From the NCBI GenBank assembly GCA_937991945.1, contig CALKLO010000061.1, positions 1-55,004 on the forward strand: a stretch of DNA of 55,004 nucleotides, given 5' to 3'. Positions 27,722 to 36,119 of the stretch are shown one piece after another. Origin of the DNA: an uncultured Granulosicoccus sp. Lineage in GTDB: Bacteria > Pseudomonadota > Gammaproteobacteria > Granulosicoccales > Granulosicoccaceae. A model generated the notes under the pieces. It was not told where the DNA came from. It saw nothing but the letters and a program-made list of their open reading frames with translations, and ran no database searches. Made by a program: the position numbers and the translations under genes. Within the stretch, counting starts at the first letter, position 1; every line of letters starts with the position of its first letter.

Positions 27722-27740
27722 TACTGACAACGTGTCAGTA
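27722..27740. promoter_or_regulatory. Perfect 8-bp dyad upstream of the TRAP operon, probable operator
   Basis: TACTGACA (27722-27729), spacer ACG, and TGTCAGTA (27733-27740) form a perfect palindrome of 19 bases, 72 bases before the dctP start. TTGACG at 27695-27700 is a possible -35 box; no good -10 follows. It is not followed by a T tract, so a dimeric repressor or activator site (for example GntR or IclR family) fits better than a terminator for the amidase gene. No regulator gene is adjacent. Confidence 0.5.
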
Positions 27741-27811
27741 CTGTTTCGCGATTTGGGAACAAGAGCGTCGTTTGTCTCCGTGCCCGATCAAACCACATAC
27801 GAGGAAATACT

Positions 27812-28816
27812 ATGAAACTGCGTACTAGCGCATTGATGTCTGTGTTGTTGATGACAGGCATGACCGGAATCTCTGGATCAGCTTTGGCCAACTGCGATAG
27901 CGGTGAAATGGTCATCAAGTTCAGCCATGTTACTAACACTGACAAGCACCCTAAAGGTATCGCTGCCACGTTGCTTGCCGATAGAGTCAACGCAGAAATG
28001 AACGGCACTGCGTGCATGGAAATTTTTCCAAACTCTGTGCTTTATGACGATGACAAAGTGCTAGAAGCCATGCTCAATGGCGATGTGCAGATGGCTGCAC
28101 CGTCACTGTCAAAATTTGAAAAATTCACTAAGCAGTACCGAATTTTTGATCTGCCTTTCATGTTCAAAGATATTGACGCGGTAGATGGCTTTCAAAACTC
28201 TGATGCTGGACAAGCGATGAAGGACTCCATGCGAAAGCGTGGCCTACAAGGTTTAGCTTTTTGGCACAACGGCATGAAGCAAATCTCAGCGAACAAGCCT
28301 TTAGAAATGCCAGGTGATGCGTCGGGGCTAAAATTTCGTGTTCAGCCGTCTGATGTTTTAGTTGCGCAGTTTGAAGCCCTAGGTGCAAGCCCGCAAAAAA
28401 TGTCTTTTAGCGAAGTGTATGGTGCGCTGCAAACCGGTGTAGTTGATGGCCAAGAAAATACATGGTCCAACGTTTACGGTAAGAAGTTCTTTGAAGTGCA
28501 AGATGGCACCACAGAATCTAACCACGGCATCATCGACTATCTCGTTGTTACGTCTAGCGAATGGTGGGACGAAATGGATGCAGGTGTTCGTGATCAGCTT
28601 TCCACTATCCTGACTGAAGTAACAGAGCTTCGTAACTCTGAGTCTTTTGCTGTGAATGAAAAAGCCAAAGAAGCGGTTATCGCGGCTGGCGGAGTTGTGC
28701 GCACTCTCTCTCCTGAGCAGCGTGCTGCATGGGTTGAAGCTCTAAAGCCTGTATGGACTCAGTTTGAAGGTGATGTTGGTGCTGACATGATAGAAGCGGC
28801 ACAATCATTTAACTAA
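27812..28816 (+). CDS. TRAP transporter substrate-binding protein (DctP family)
   Basis: A periplasmic solute-binding protein, 334 aa. The signal peptide (MKLRTSAL...GSALA) is followed by CDSGEMVIKFSHVTNTDKHPKG. Family hallmarks are the substrate-contacting Arg in LKFRVQPSDVL and the stretch SEVYGALQTGVVDGQENTWSN. DctP proteins typically bind carboxylates; this one's ligand is not predictable by eye. AGGAAATACT precedes the ATG. The permease genes dctQ and dctM follow on the same strand after a terminator-like hairpin, which would lower permease expression relative to the binding protein. Confidence 0.93.
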   Translation: MKLRTSALMSVLLMTGMTGISGSALANCDSGEMVIKFSHVTNTDKHPKGIAATLLADRVNAEMNGTACMEIFPNSVLYDDDKVLEAMLNGDVQMAAPSLSKFEKFTKQYRIFDLPFMFKDIDAVDGFQNSDAGQAMKDSMRKRGLQGLAFWHNGMKQISANKPLEMPGDASGLKFRVQPSDVLVAQFEALGASPQKMSFSEVYGALQTGVVDGQENTWSNVYGKKFFEVQDGTTESNHGIIDYLVVTSSEWWDEMDAGVRDQLSTILTEVTELRNSESFAVNEKAKEAVIAAGGVVRTLSPEQRAAWVEALKPVWTQFEGDVGADMIEAAQSFN

Positions 28817-28839
28817 GTTTTAAACGTATTTTGCTTGTC

Positions 28840-28913
28840 AAAGCGTGTCACGTTATCCCTACCATGCCTAACTTCATTGGGTGTGCATAGTGGTAACGAG
28901 GCGCGCTTTTTTT
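28840..28913 (+). terminator. Terminator or attenuator between the TRAP binding protein and permease genes
   Basis: A long imperfect stem: AAAGCGTGTCACGTTA from 28840 pairs, with G-U pairs and small bulges, with TAACGAGGCGCGCTTT near 28893-28909. A run of seven T follows at 28907-28913. This is the layout of an intrinsic terminator, placed so that most transcripts would stop after dctP. Confidence 0.65.
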
Positions 28914-28960
28914 ATGTATTTTCCGTCTTACTTTGTCCGGTAACACAGGTTTAGTCTGTC

Positions 28961-29593
28961 ATGTCTGACTCCAGCTCTATCCAACCAAGCACCGGTGATC
29001 GAATAGAGGAGACGCTCATAGCGTTCTTCTTGGGTGCGATGACTCTGATAACGTTTGCTAACGTTATAGCCAGACTCATGCATACCAATATTTTATGGGC
29101 CCTTGAAGCCACGGTATTTTTGTTTGCGTGGTTGGTACTCATTGGGGCGTCCTACGCGGTCAAACACACGTTTCATATTGGTGTCGATGTCGTTGTGCAA
29201 CTCCTGCCCAAACCGACACGACGTCTTGTTGCACTTTTTGCGGTCTTTGTTTGTATAGCCTTCAGCCTGTTGTTGCTCAAAGGTAGCTGGGACTATTGGT
29301 GGGCATTTGCCACCAAGCGTGCGTTTTACGAGGTCAACGATATTCCTATGCCAGCGTTTCTTCAGTTTTTTGCTCACTGGTTAAACGATGGTGAGCTGTA
29401 CGAGAAAATGCCGCGATTTTTGCCGTATACCGTACTCCCCATTAGCACCGCTCTGCTTACTTATCGATTCATCCAAGCAGGTATGCGCGTTTGGAGAGGG
29501 GAGCAATACCTGCTCATAGAAACTCACGAAGTGGACGACGACTTGGACGCCGAAGTGCCTGTCGAAGCGCTCGACGCAAAGGGGAGCAACTGA
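28961..29593 (+). CDS. TRAP transporter small permease (DctQ family)
   Basis: A 210-aa protein with four membrane helices (IAFFLGAMTLITFANVIARL-like first helix, ALEATVFLFAWLVLIGASYAV, RLVALFAVFVCIAFSLLLL, and a last helix near YTVLPISTALL). The FLFAWLVLIGASYAVKHTFHIGVDVV segment is the DctQ signature region. It partners with DctM in the membrane and docks DctP. It is one base from the dctM start, so the two are translationally coupled. The acidic C-terminal tail (EVDDDLDAEVPVE) is cytoplasmic. Confidence 0.92.
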   Translation: MSDSSSIQPSTGDRIEETLIAFFLGAMTLITFANVIARLMHTNILWALEATVFLFAWLVLIGASYAVKHTFHIGVDVVVQLLPKPTRRLVALFAVFVCIAFSLLLLKGSWDYWWAFATKRAFYEVNDIPMPAFLQFFAHWLNDGELYEKMPRFLPYTVLPISTALLTYRFIQAGMRVWRGEQYLLIETHEVDDDLDAEVPVEALDAKGSN

Positions 29594-29594
29594 T

Positions 29595-30968
29595 ATGGAA
29601 GCGCTACTGCTTTTTGTTGTCATTATTGCCCTGATGTTAATGGGCATTCCTATCGCCGTATCATTAGGTGTTTCCAGTATTGGATTTTTGTTACTGTTTT
29701 CTGAGGCTTCACTGGCCTCAGTCGCGCAGACATTGTTAAGTGCCTTTACAGGTCACTACACGCTGTTAGCTATTCCGTTTTTTGTACTAGCCTCAGGCTT
29801 TATGTCCACTGGCGGTGTTGCTAAGCGCATCATACGTTTTGCTATTTCTGTCGTTGGTCACGTACGCGGTGGCCTGGCCATTGCCTCCGTATTTGCCTGC
29901 ATGATGTTTGCGGCATTGTCGGGCTCATCACCTGCAACGGTTGTCGCCATTGGTACCATTGTTATTGCGGGCATGCGTCAGGTGGGCTACACCAAGGAAT
30001 TTGCAGCAGGTGTTATTTGTAATGCAGGAACATTGGGCATTCTTATTCCGCCATCTATCGTTATGGTGGTTTATGCAGCCGCTACCGATGTCTCTGTTGG
30101 ACGAATGTTCCTTGCCGGTGTATTCCCCGGATTGCTAGCGGGTGTCATGCTCATGATTGGCATATACGTCATTGCACGTATTAAAAATTTACCCAAACAA
30201 GCGTGGAAAGGTTGGAAGGAAATTGCTGTTTCTGGATTAGATGCCTTGTGGGGATTACTTCTTATCGTCATCATTTTAGGTGGAATTTACAGCGGTAAGT
30301 TCACGCCGACAGAAGCTGCAGCGGTTGCTGCTATGTACGCCTTTTTTATCGCTAACTTTGTTTACCGCGATATGGGGCCGTTGTACATAGAGGAAGGTAA
30401 ATCGAAGTCTTTACTGAGAAATCCGCAGAGTTTACTCACGGTGTGGTTGCACCGAGATACTCGTAAAGTATTGTTTGAAGCTGGCAAGTTAACCATCATG
30501 CTGATGTTTATTATTGCCAATGCTTTGATACTCAAGCACGTCTTAACCGATGAGCAAATACCTCAAGCCATCGCAGAGATGATGTTGGCAGCCGGGTTAG
30601 GGCCCATTATGTTCTTAGTAGTTGTGAACGTACTACTACTGATAGGCGGTCAGTTTATGGAGCCATCAGGGCTACTGATCATTGTTGCACCGCTAGTATT
30701 TCCTATTGCCATGGAGTTGGGTATCGACCCTATTCATCTAGGCATTATCATGGTGGTCAATATGGAAATAGGCATGATCACGCCGCCGGTTGGGCTCAAT
30801 TTGTTCGTAACTGCAGGGGTCGCAAAGTTGTCCGTACTGAATGTTGTAAAGGCTGCGCTACCGTTCGTAGGAATCTTGTTCATCTTCCTAATTATCGTGA
30901 CGTACTATCCTCCACTATCAACATGGCTGCCTACTCAAGTTATGGGGCCCGAAATAATTATTAATTAG
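29595..30968 (+). CDS. TRAP transporter large permease (DctM family)
   Basis: A 457-aa integral membrane protein with about twelve helices, forming the elevator transport domain. Recognisable DctM features are MGIPIAVSLGVSS at the N-terminus, LAIPFFVLASGFMSTGGVAKRI, AALSGSSPATVVAIG, NAGTLGILIPPSIVMVVY, and the second-repeat EIGMITPPVGLNLFVTAGV. It uses a sodium gradient in known homologues. An insertion of about 60 residues in the middle (YIEEGKSKSLLRNPQSLLT) lengthens one loop relative to compact DctM proteins. The 3' end overlaps the convergent HAMP-like gene by eight bases. Confidence 0.94.
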   Translation: MEALLLFVVIIALMLMGIPIAVSLGVSSIGFLLLFSEASLASVAQTLLSAFTGHYTLLAIPFFVLASGFMSTGGVAKRIIRFAISVVGHVRGGLAIASVFACMMFAALSGSSPATVVAIGTIVIAGMRQVGYTKEFAAGVICNAGTLGILIPPSIVMVVYAAATDVSVGRMFLAGVFPGLLAGVMLMIGIYVIARIKNLPKQAWKGWKEIAVSGLDALWGLLLIVIILGGIYSGKFTPTEAAAVAAMYAFFIANFVYRDMGPLYIEEGKSKSLLRNPQSLLTVWLHRDTRKVLFEAGKLTIMLMFIIANALILKHVLTDEQIPQAIAEMMLAAGLGPIMFLVVVNVLLLIGGQFMEPSGLLIIVAPLVFPIAMELGIDPIHLGIIMVVNMEIGMITPPVGLNLFVTAGVAKLSVLNVVKAALPFVGILFIFLIIVTYYPPLSTWLPTQVMGPEIIIN

Positions 30969-31482
30969 GGGGCTTTAGATTCGCTTGTTGTGTTTCTAGC
31001 GTTATGGCCAGAGCATTCAGTTTGTCTGCATGCTCGTTGTACAAAGGCAGGTCATTTTTTCTAAGCGTCACACGGTGCGCGTAGTTGCCGGTATTTAAGG
31101 CGTCAATGTGTCGGGTAAACGGACTGATTGGCCCGGCAACACGGTGAGTGTAGGTAATGCAAACAGCGGCTAGCAAAATGACGTATAGCGTAAACAACGC
31201 ACCACAATAGCGAAATATGTTGATTAGCTGCGTGCCAATCATATCGCCGTAATAGTTGTTGGAATTTCCCTGGCTATCAATAATGCCAATCATATTGCTA
31301 AAGGCTAGGTATAAAAATATACCCAACGCAAAGGCAACTATGACCGTTGTGCCCAGCATAAGAGTCAGTAGTTTGTACTGCGCAAATGGCTGCCACAGGG
31401 TGTCAGCCAGCTTTCGTTTATGAGACGCAGGTCTTGCTGAAGTGACCGATACGTTGTTTGCCAATACGTCAGGCTGACTCAT
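30961..31482 (-). CDS. Two-helix membrane protein with HAMP-like segment
   Basis: A 173-aa protein, not assigned to a named family. It has two membrane helices (LLTLMLGTTVIVAFALGIFL and CGALFTLYVILLAAVCITY) separated by a short periplasmic loop. A cytoplasmic HAMP-like stretch follows (HRVAGPISPFTRHIDALNTG). It has no kinase, methyl-accepting or cyclase output domain, so it looks like a signal-transducer input module on its own. The ATG at 31482 is preferred to an earlier TTG at 31518; neither has a clear ribosome binding site. It is convergent with dctM, with an 8-base overlap. Confidence 0.65.
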   Translation of the reverse strand: MSQPDVLANNVSVTSARPASHKRKLADTLWQPFAQYKLLTLMLGTTVIVAFALGIFLYLAFSNMIGIIDSQGNSNNYYGDMIGTQLINIFRYCGALFTLYVILLAAVCITYTHRVAGPISPFTRHIDALNTGNYAHRVTLRKNDLPLYNEHADKLNALAITLETQQANLKPPN

Positions 31483-31677
31483 ATTGTGTCTGGTGATGTC
31501 GTTTATACGCTTACCCAAATTATCGGAATAACCTGCCGAACCTAAAGCTTGTTTCAGGGCATTTTGTTAACACTAATTAACTCCAGTAGCATGGGTGTGC
31601 AGCAGATCTCATTTTAGAAAAGCATGGACGCCTGTTGAGGTAGTATGAGTTTGAACTGCCACTAGAGGAAAAAATGC

Positions 31678-32196
31678 ATGCTTTACGCACTAGATAATAA
31701 AAAACCGCAAATGGGTGATGACGTTTTTGTTGCACCGACAGCGTCAGTTATTGGCGACGTTGTTGTGGGTGAGCACGTATCGATCTGGTTCAATGCCGTG
31801 TTGCGTGGTGATAACGACACCATCACAATTGGTGAGGGGTCCAACATTCAAGATGGATCCATTCTGCATGTCGATGAGGGGGCGCCGATCAACGTAGGGC
31901 AACGTGTGACTATTGGCCATAAGGTGATGCTGCATGGCTGCCACGTTGGCGACGACAGTCTGATTGGTATGAATGCTGTGGTGTTAAACAACGCGGTTAT
32001 CGGCAAAAATTGCCTAATAGGGGCCAATGCATTGGTGACCGAAGGGATGCAGATCCCAGATGGATCCCTCGTATTGGGATCGCCCGCTAAAATCATAAAG
32101 CCTGTCAGCGATGGAGCTCTTGAAATGATGAGAGCAGGGGCTCAGAGCTATGTCGATAAAATAGGGGTATATAAAACCAGTTTAGTACCGCTCTGA
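31678..32196 (+). CDS. Gamma-class carbonic anhydrase family protein
   Basis: A 172-aa left-handed beta-helix (hexapeptide repeat) protein of the YrdA/CaiE type. The repeating units (TASVIGDVVVGEHVSIWFNA and so on) are clear. The three His expected to hold zinc are His64 (ILHVDEG), His81 (TIGHKV) and His86 (MLHGCHVG). The activity as a carbonic anhydrase is not proven for many members. AGAGGA ends about nine bases before the ATG at 31678; an overlapping ATG at 31674 is out of frame. Confidence 0.92.
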   Translation: MLYALDNKKPQMGDDVFVAPTASVIGDVVVGEHVSIWFNAVLRGDNDTITIGEGSNIQDGSILHVDEGAPINVGQRVTIGHKVMLHGCHVGDDSLIGMNAVVLNNAVIGKNCLIGANALVTEGMQIPDGSLVLGSPAKIIKPVSDGALEMMRAGAQSYVDKIGVYKTSLVPL

Positions 32197-32246
32197 GAAG
32201 ACTGAATACGACGTTCCACACAGTAGCTTCAAGTGCAGAAAAATAT

Positions 32247-32273
32247 AGGGCTAGTCACCACCTGACTAGCCCT
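32247..32273 (-). terminator. Hairpin terminator downstream of the SbmA/BacA-like gene
   Basis: A perfect 11-bp stem AGGGCTAGTCA (32247-32257) and TGACTAGCCCT (32263-32273) with loop CCACC. Read leftward, the stem is followed by ATATTTTTC, a good T tract, so it should stop the leftward transporter transcript. It may also help stop the rightward carbonic anhydrase transcript. Confidence 0.8.
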
Positions 32274-32285
32274 TGCGCCTCAGCG

Positions 32286-33518
32286 TTAAACTGTTTCGCC
32301 GGCTGTGCCTTTAGGCTCAGTATGGATGATCGATTCAAAGGCAATCAGTCGTTTGTGGATGGACAATAAATCGATAATGGTCGTCCAAGAGTTAACCAAG
32401 AACTGAAAGGAATTTTCTACCCGGTTAAACGCGTTGCTTATCTGTTGGTAGACACCAAACGTCAGAACCCCTGCAACCATAGAAGGCCCTAAAGCGATAA
32501 GCGGAATGAACGTTGCACCCTGTAGGTAGGCATAGCGGAAGACGTTAAAGTACAAGTAATTAAAGTAGAGTCGGAAGTTGTTAAAACGCACGCCTGCAAA
32601 TAACTCTTTAACGGTAGGAGGGGCAGCGCGTTCTTCATAATCTTCGCCGTATACGAGCTCCTTTCGATAGGCGGCTTCTACTTTCTGATTGTTGAATTCC
32701 AATCCCGGTAGTCGGTAGCCAACCGCTGCTAGTAATACCGTGCCGAAGGCAGCCGAGATTAATGCAAGGAAGACCAGCGAGCCTTCAATGGGTCCAATGA
32801 GGGGTAGCTCGGTAACTTCCTTTGATAAGTTCCACAGTAAAGGCAGAAAAGCGATGAGCGTCATAACAGAACTCACGAAAGCAGATCCTAAGCTCTCCAT
32901 GATGCCTGCAAATCGTCGAGTGTCTTCCTGGACTCGCTGAGAGGCGCCTTCTACTAAACGCAGCTTATCCCAATGCTCCATATAGTAATCATTCATCGCT
33001 GTTCTCCAACGGAAAACGTAGTGCGAGGTGAAGAAGGAGAAGGTCACCAAAATAATGATGTTGGGTATCAGGATGTAGACCAGAGTGAGCAGTTTTCCGT
33101 AATATTCTTCGCTGCTAACGTTGCTTGTGCCTTTCTCTGAAAGGGCCAGCTGTATCAGGTTGTAGAAGTCACCGTACCAGTCGTTTATCCAAACGCTCAC
33201 CTGAACTTGGAAGTAGGTAACGAGTAATATCAGGGCTGTGCCGCAGACGGCCCATCCGTACCATTTGTTGCGGTCGATAAAGAACCACGCAACACAAAAC
33301 ACGATGGCGACCAGCGTAATGTACTGGTAGACCCAAATTTTCTCTGGAGTAAAGAAAGGCGGGCGCTCGCCCTCGGCCACGGGCAAGGCCTCGCGCATGA
33401 AGCTTAGGCTGGCTGCCAAATCATCGGCAAACCCGTACCAAATGCCAAGACTTACCAGAAACCACGCTAATGCTGAGAGGAAAAATAGCTTGGGTCTGGG
33501 AAAGAAAGATTGAAACAT
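32286..33518 (-). CDS. SbmA/BacA-like peptide uptake transporter
   Basis: A 410-aa inner-membrane protein of the SbmA/BacA family: a membrane fold related to ABC exporters but without a nucleotide-binding domain, driven by proton flow in E. coli SbmA. The N-terminus MFQSFFPRPKLFFLSALAW, the VQVSVWINDWYGDFYNLIQ stretch and the HYVFRWRTAMNDYYMEHWDK motif match the family closely. The C-terminal FGVYQQISNAFNRVENSFQ is also typical. In homologues it imports proline-rich peptides and bleomycin-like compounds and affects lipid A or legume symbiosis. A strong terminator follows the gene. It diverges from ettA. Confidence 0.92.
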   Translation of the reverse strand: MFQSFFPRPKLFFLSALAWFLVSLGIWYGFADDLAASLSFMREALPVAEGERPPFFTPEKIWVYQYITLVAIVFCVAWFFIDRNKWYGWAVCGTALILLVTYFQVQVSVWINDWYGDFYNLIQLALSEKGTSNVSSEEYYGKLLTLVYILIPNIIILVTFSFFTSHYVFRWRTAMNDYYMEHWDKLRLVEGASQRVQEDTRRFAGIMESLGSAFVSSVMTLIAFLPLLWNLSKEVTELPLIGPIEGSLVFLALISAAFGTVLLAAVGYRLPGLEFNNQKVEAAYRKELVYGEDYEERAAPPTVKELFAGVRFNNFRLYFNYLYFNVFRYAYLQGATFIPLIALGPSMVAGVLTFGVYQQISNAFNRVENSFQFLVNSWTTIIDLLSIHKRLIAFESIIHTEPKGTAGETV

Positions 33519-33706
33519 GTTTTCAAGCCCGAATCGTAAAGTGGAAGGCGCAAAGCCTAGGTGCCAATGCTGGCGTCAAGTACTTAGTCTAGTGCGGAAC
33601 GCGCAAGTTCGCCTGCTCAGTGTTTGTGCTGCGAATCGACACAATGGTACTGGGGGACCGGCTGCTTTTTCGATACACTATCGTTTTACTAAACGTCGGA
33701 TTCTCA

Positions 33707-35371
33707 ATGGCTCAGTACGTCTACACCATGAATCGGGTTGGCAAGATCGTGCCCCCGAAACGTCAGATACTGAAGAACATCTCTTTGTCCTTCTTTCCGG
33801 GCGCCAAAATCGGCGTTTTAGGCTTGAATGGCTCTGGAAAATCCACGCTTCTGAAGATCATGGCTGGCCTCGATACTGATATCGAAGGCGAGGCACGCCC
33901 AATGCCGGGTATCAAAATCGGCTATCTGGAGCAGGAACCGCAACTCGATCCCACCAAAACCGTCCTGGAAGTCGTTGAAGAGGCGGTGAGTGAGATAAAA
34001 GAGGCACAGGCTGAGCTTGATAAGGTGTATTCGGCCTATGCTGAACCGGATGCTGACTTTGACGCATTGGCAGCTAAGCAAGCAAAACTCGAAGCCATCA
34101 TCGAAGCCTCCGATGCGCACAATCTCCAGCATCAGATGGATATTGCCGCTGATGCTTTGCGTCTACCCCCTTGGGATGAAAATGTAGAACACCTGTCTGG
34201 TGGCGAAAAGCGTCGTGTTGCATTGTGTAGGCTTTTGCTGTCTAGCCCAGACATGCTGCTGCTCGATGAGCCAACCAACCACCTTGATGCTGACTCGGTC
34301 GCTTGGCTTGAGCACTTCCTTCATGATTTCACTGGCACCGTTGTGGCCATCACACACGATCGTTACTTTCTCGACAATGTCGCGGGCTGGATACTGGAGC
34401 TCGATAGAGGCCAGGGCATCCCTTACGAAGGTAATTACTCAGGTTGGCTAGATCAAAAATCGGCTCGCCTCGATATGGAATCCAAGCAAGAGTCCTCACA
34501 CGCCAAAGCGATGAAGGCTGAATTGGAGTGGGTTCGACAGGGTGCGAAGGGTCGCCAATCCAAATCAAAAGCTCGTCTACAGCGTTATGAAGAAATGCAG
34601 TCTCAGGAATTTCAAAAGCGTTCGGAGACCAACGAGATCTACATTCCTGCCGGTCAACGCCTAGGCGACAAGGTTATCGATTTTGAGAACGTGACTAAGT
34701 CCTACGGTGATCGCGTTTTGATCGACGACTTATCGTTCAGCGTTCCTAAAGGCGCTATTGTTGGCGTAATCGGTGGTAACGGTGCAGGTAAGTCCACCTT
34801 GTTTCGTATGTTGATGGACCGCGAGAAACCAGACTCGGGCAATATCGTTTTGGGCGAATCAGCAGACCTTGCCTACGTTGACCAAAGCCGAGATGATCTT
34901 GACGGTGATAAAACCGTGTTTGATGTGTTGGCTGACGGTAGCGACATAATTACTATCAACAACTATGAAATGCCGGCTCGGCAGTACGTAGGGCGATTTA
35001 ACTTCAAAGGCAGTGATCAGGGCAAATTTGTTAAAGATCTTTCCGGGGGAGAGCGCGGTCGATTACACCTTGCGATGACACTCAAGCAAGGCGCTAATGT
35101 GCTTCTGCTGGATGAGCCCTCAAACGATCTCGATGTAGAAACGCTTCGTGCACTCGAAGAAGCTTTGTTAGATTTTGCCGGATGTGCCATCGTTATTTCA
35201 CACGATCGTTGGTTCTTGGATAGAGTGGCAACGCATATATTGGCTTATGAAGACCCTAGTGAAATTAACTTCTTCGAAGGTAACTACACAGAGTATGAAG
35301 CTGATCGTCGTGAGCGTTTAGGTGAGGCTTCAACTCAACCAAAAAGGGTTCGTTATAAGAAGCTCGCTTAA
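33707..35371 (+). CDS. ettA: Energy-dependent translational throttle protein, ABC-F ATPase
   Basis: A 554-aa soluble ABC-F protein that binds the ribosomal E site and gates early elongation by ADP/ATP ratio. There are two ABC modules with Walker A sites GLNGSGKST and GGNGAGKST, signatures LSGGEKRRVALCRLLL and LSGGERGRLHLAMTL, and Walker B LLLDEPTNHLD and LLLDEPSNDLD. The start MAQYVYTMNRVGKIVPPKR at 33707 matches the known EttA N-terminus; upstream in-frame codons from 33620 are not part of the family. The length is within one residue of E. coli EttA. It lies 75 bases before upp. Confidence 0.96.
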   Translation: MAQYVYTMNRVGKIVPPKRQILKNISLSFFPGAKIGVLGLNGSGKSTLLKIMAGLDTDIEGEARPMPGIKIGYLEQEPQLDPTKTVLEVVEEAVSEIKEAQAELDKVYSAYAEPDADFDALAAKQAKLEAIIEASDAHNLQHQMDIAADALRLPPWDENVEHLSGGEKRRVALCRLLLSSPDMLLLDEPTNHLDADSVAWLEHFLHDFTGTVVAITHDRYFLDNVAGWILELDRGQGIPYEGNYSGWLDQKSARLDMESKQESSHAKAMKAELEWVRQGAKGRQSKSKARLQRYEEMQSQEFQKRSETNEIYIPAGQRLGDKVIDFENVTKSYGDRVLIDDLSFSVPKGAIVGVIGGNGAGKSTLFRMLMDREKPDSGNIVLGESADLAYVDQSRDDLDGDKTVFDVLADGSDIITINNYEMPARQYVGRFNFKGSDQGKFVKDLSGGERGRLHLAMTLKQGANVLLLDEPSNDLDVETLRALEEALLDFAGCAIVISHDRWFLDRVATHILAYEDPSEINFFEGNYTEYEADRRERLGEASTQPKRVRYKKLA

Positions 35372-35387
35372 TGAGCGTAGCTGTGCA

Positions 35388-35408
35388 TGGCGGTGTTTTA
35401 CATCGCCA
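35388..35408 (+). other. Small hairpin between ettA and upp
   Basis: TGGCGGTG (35388-35395) can pair with CATCGCCA (35401-35408), with one G-U pair, over the loop TTTTA. No T tract follows, so it may be a weak ettA terminator or part of the upp leader. Confidence 0.3.
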
Positions 35409-35446
35409 GTTATAAAGCCATCAATGGCAACGAGATATAAAAAACT

Positions 35447-36106
35447 ATGCTTACAGAACAGGACTTAAAAGACAAAGGTATCAAGGCGACTATCGCGCAG
35501 CATCCGCTGGTTCAGCATAAGCTGACACTCATGCGTCGGCGCGAGCAATCTTCTTCGGCGTTTCGTGCATTGCTGCGTGAGATTTCGTGGTTGCTGTGTT
35601 ACGAAGTCACGCGTGATTTACCGTTGGAGCTCGTTCCTATCGAGACACCGGTTGAGGCCATGGATGCCCCCGTACTTAAGGGACACAAGCTTGCCTTCAT
35701 TTCGATCCTTAGAGCCGGTAACGGTATGCTGGACGGTATGCTTGATGTGATTCCTTCGGCGCGTGTTGGGCATGTGGGTTTATATCGTGACCCGGAGACC
35801 TTGCAGGCTGTGGAGTATTACTACAAGGTGCCCAGTCGTATGGAAAGCCGCTTGATTGTGGTTGTTGATCCTATGCTTGCTACGGCAAATTCTGCTATTG
35901 CTGCTGTTCAGCGACTAAAAGAAGGCGGTGCTAAGGACATGCGATTTGTCTGCCTCATATCGTCGCCAGAAGGTATCAAAGCGTTTAACGAAGCACATCC
36001 TGATGTCCCTGTTGTTACCGCAGCGGTTGATACCAAGTTGAATGAACATGGCTACATCGTGCCTGGGCTGGGCGACGCTGGCGATCGTATTTTCGGCACC
36101 AAGTAG
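35447..36106 (+). CDS. upp: Uracil phosphoribosyltransferase
   Basis: Salvages uracil to UMP with PRPP. The 219-aa protein has [15 protein letters not shown], the PRPP-loop region [12 protein letters not shown] and the uracil-binding [17 protein letters not shown]. At position 147 the usual Gly of DPMLATG is Ala, an unusual change in the PRPP loop. Loop and length otherwise match the family. The gene is the first of four tightly spaced genes: mttB-like starts 13 bases later, with GGAGAG between. Co-transcription with choline genes is unexpected for a pyrimidine-salvage enzyme. Confidence 0.93.
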   Translation: MLTEQDLKDKGIKATIAQHPLVQHKLTLMRRREQSSSAFRALLREISWLLCYEVTRDLPLELVPIETPVEAMDAPVLKGHKLAFISILRAGNGMLDGMLDVIPSARVGHVGLYRDPETLQAVEYYYKVPSRMESRLIVVVDPMLATANSAIAAVQRLKEGGAKDMRFVCLISSPEGIKAFNEAHPDVPVVTAAVDTKLNEHGYIVPGLGDAGDRIFGTK

Positions 36107-36119
36107 TTAAGGAGAGAAC

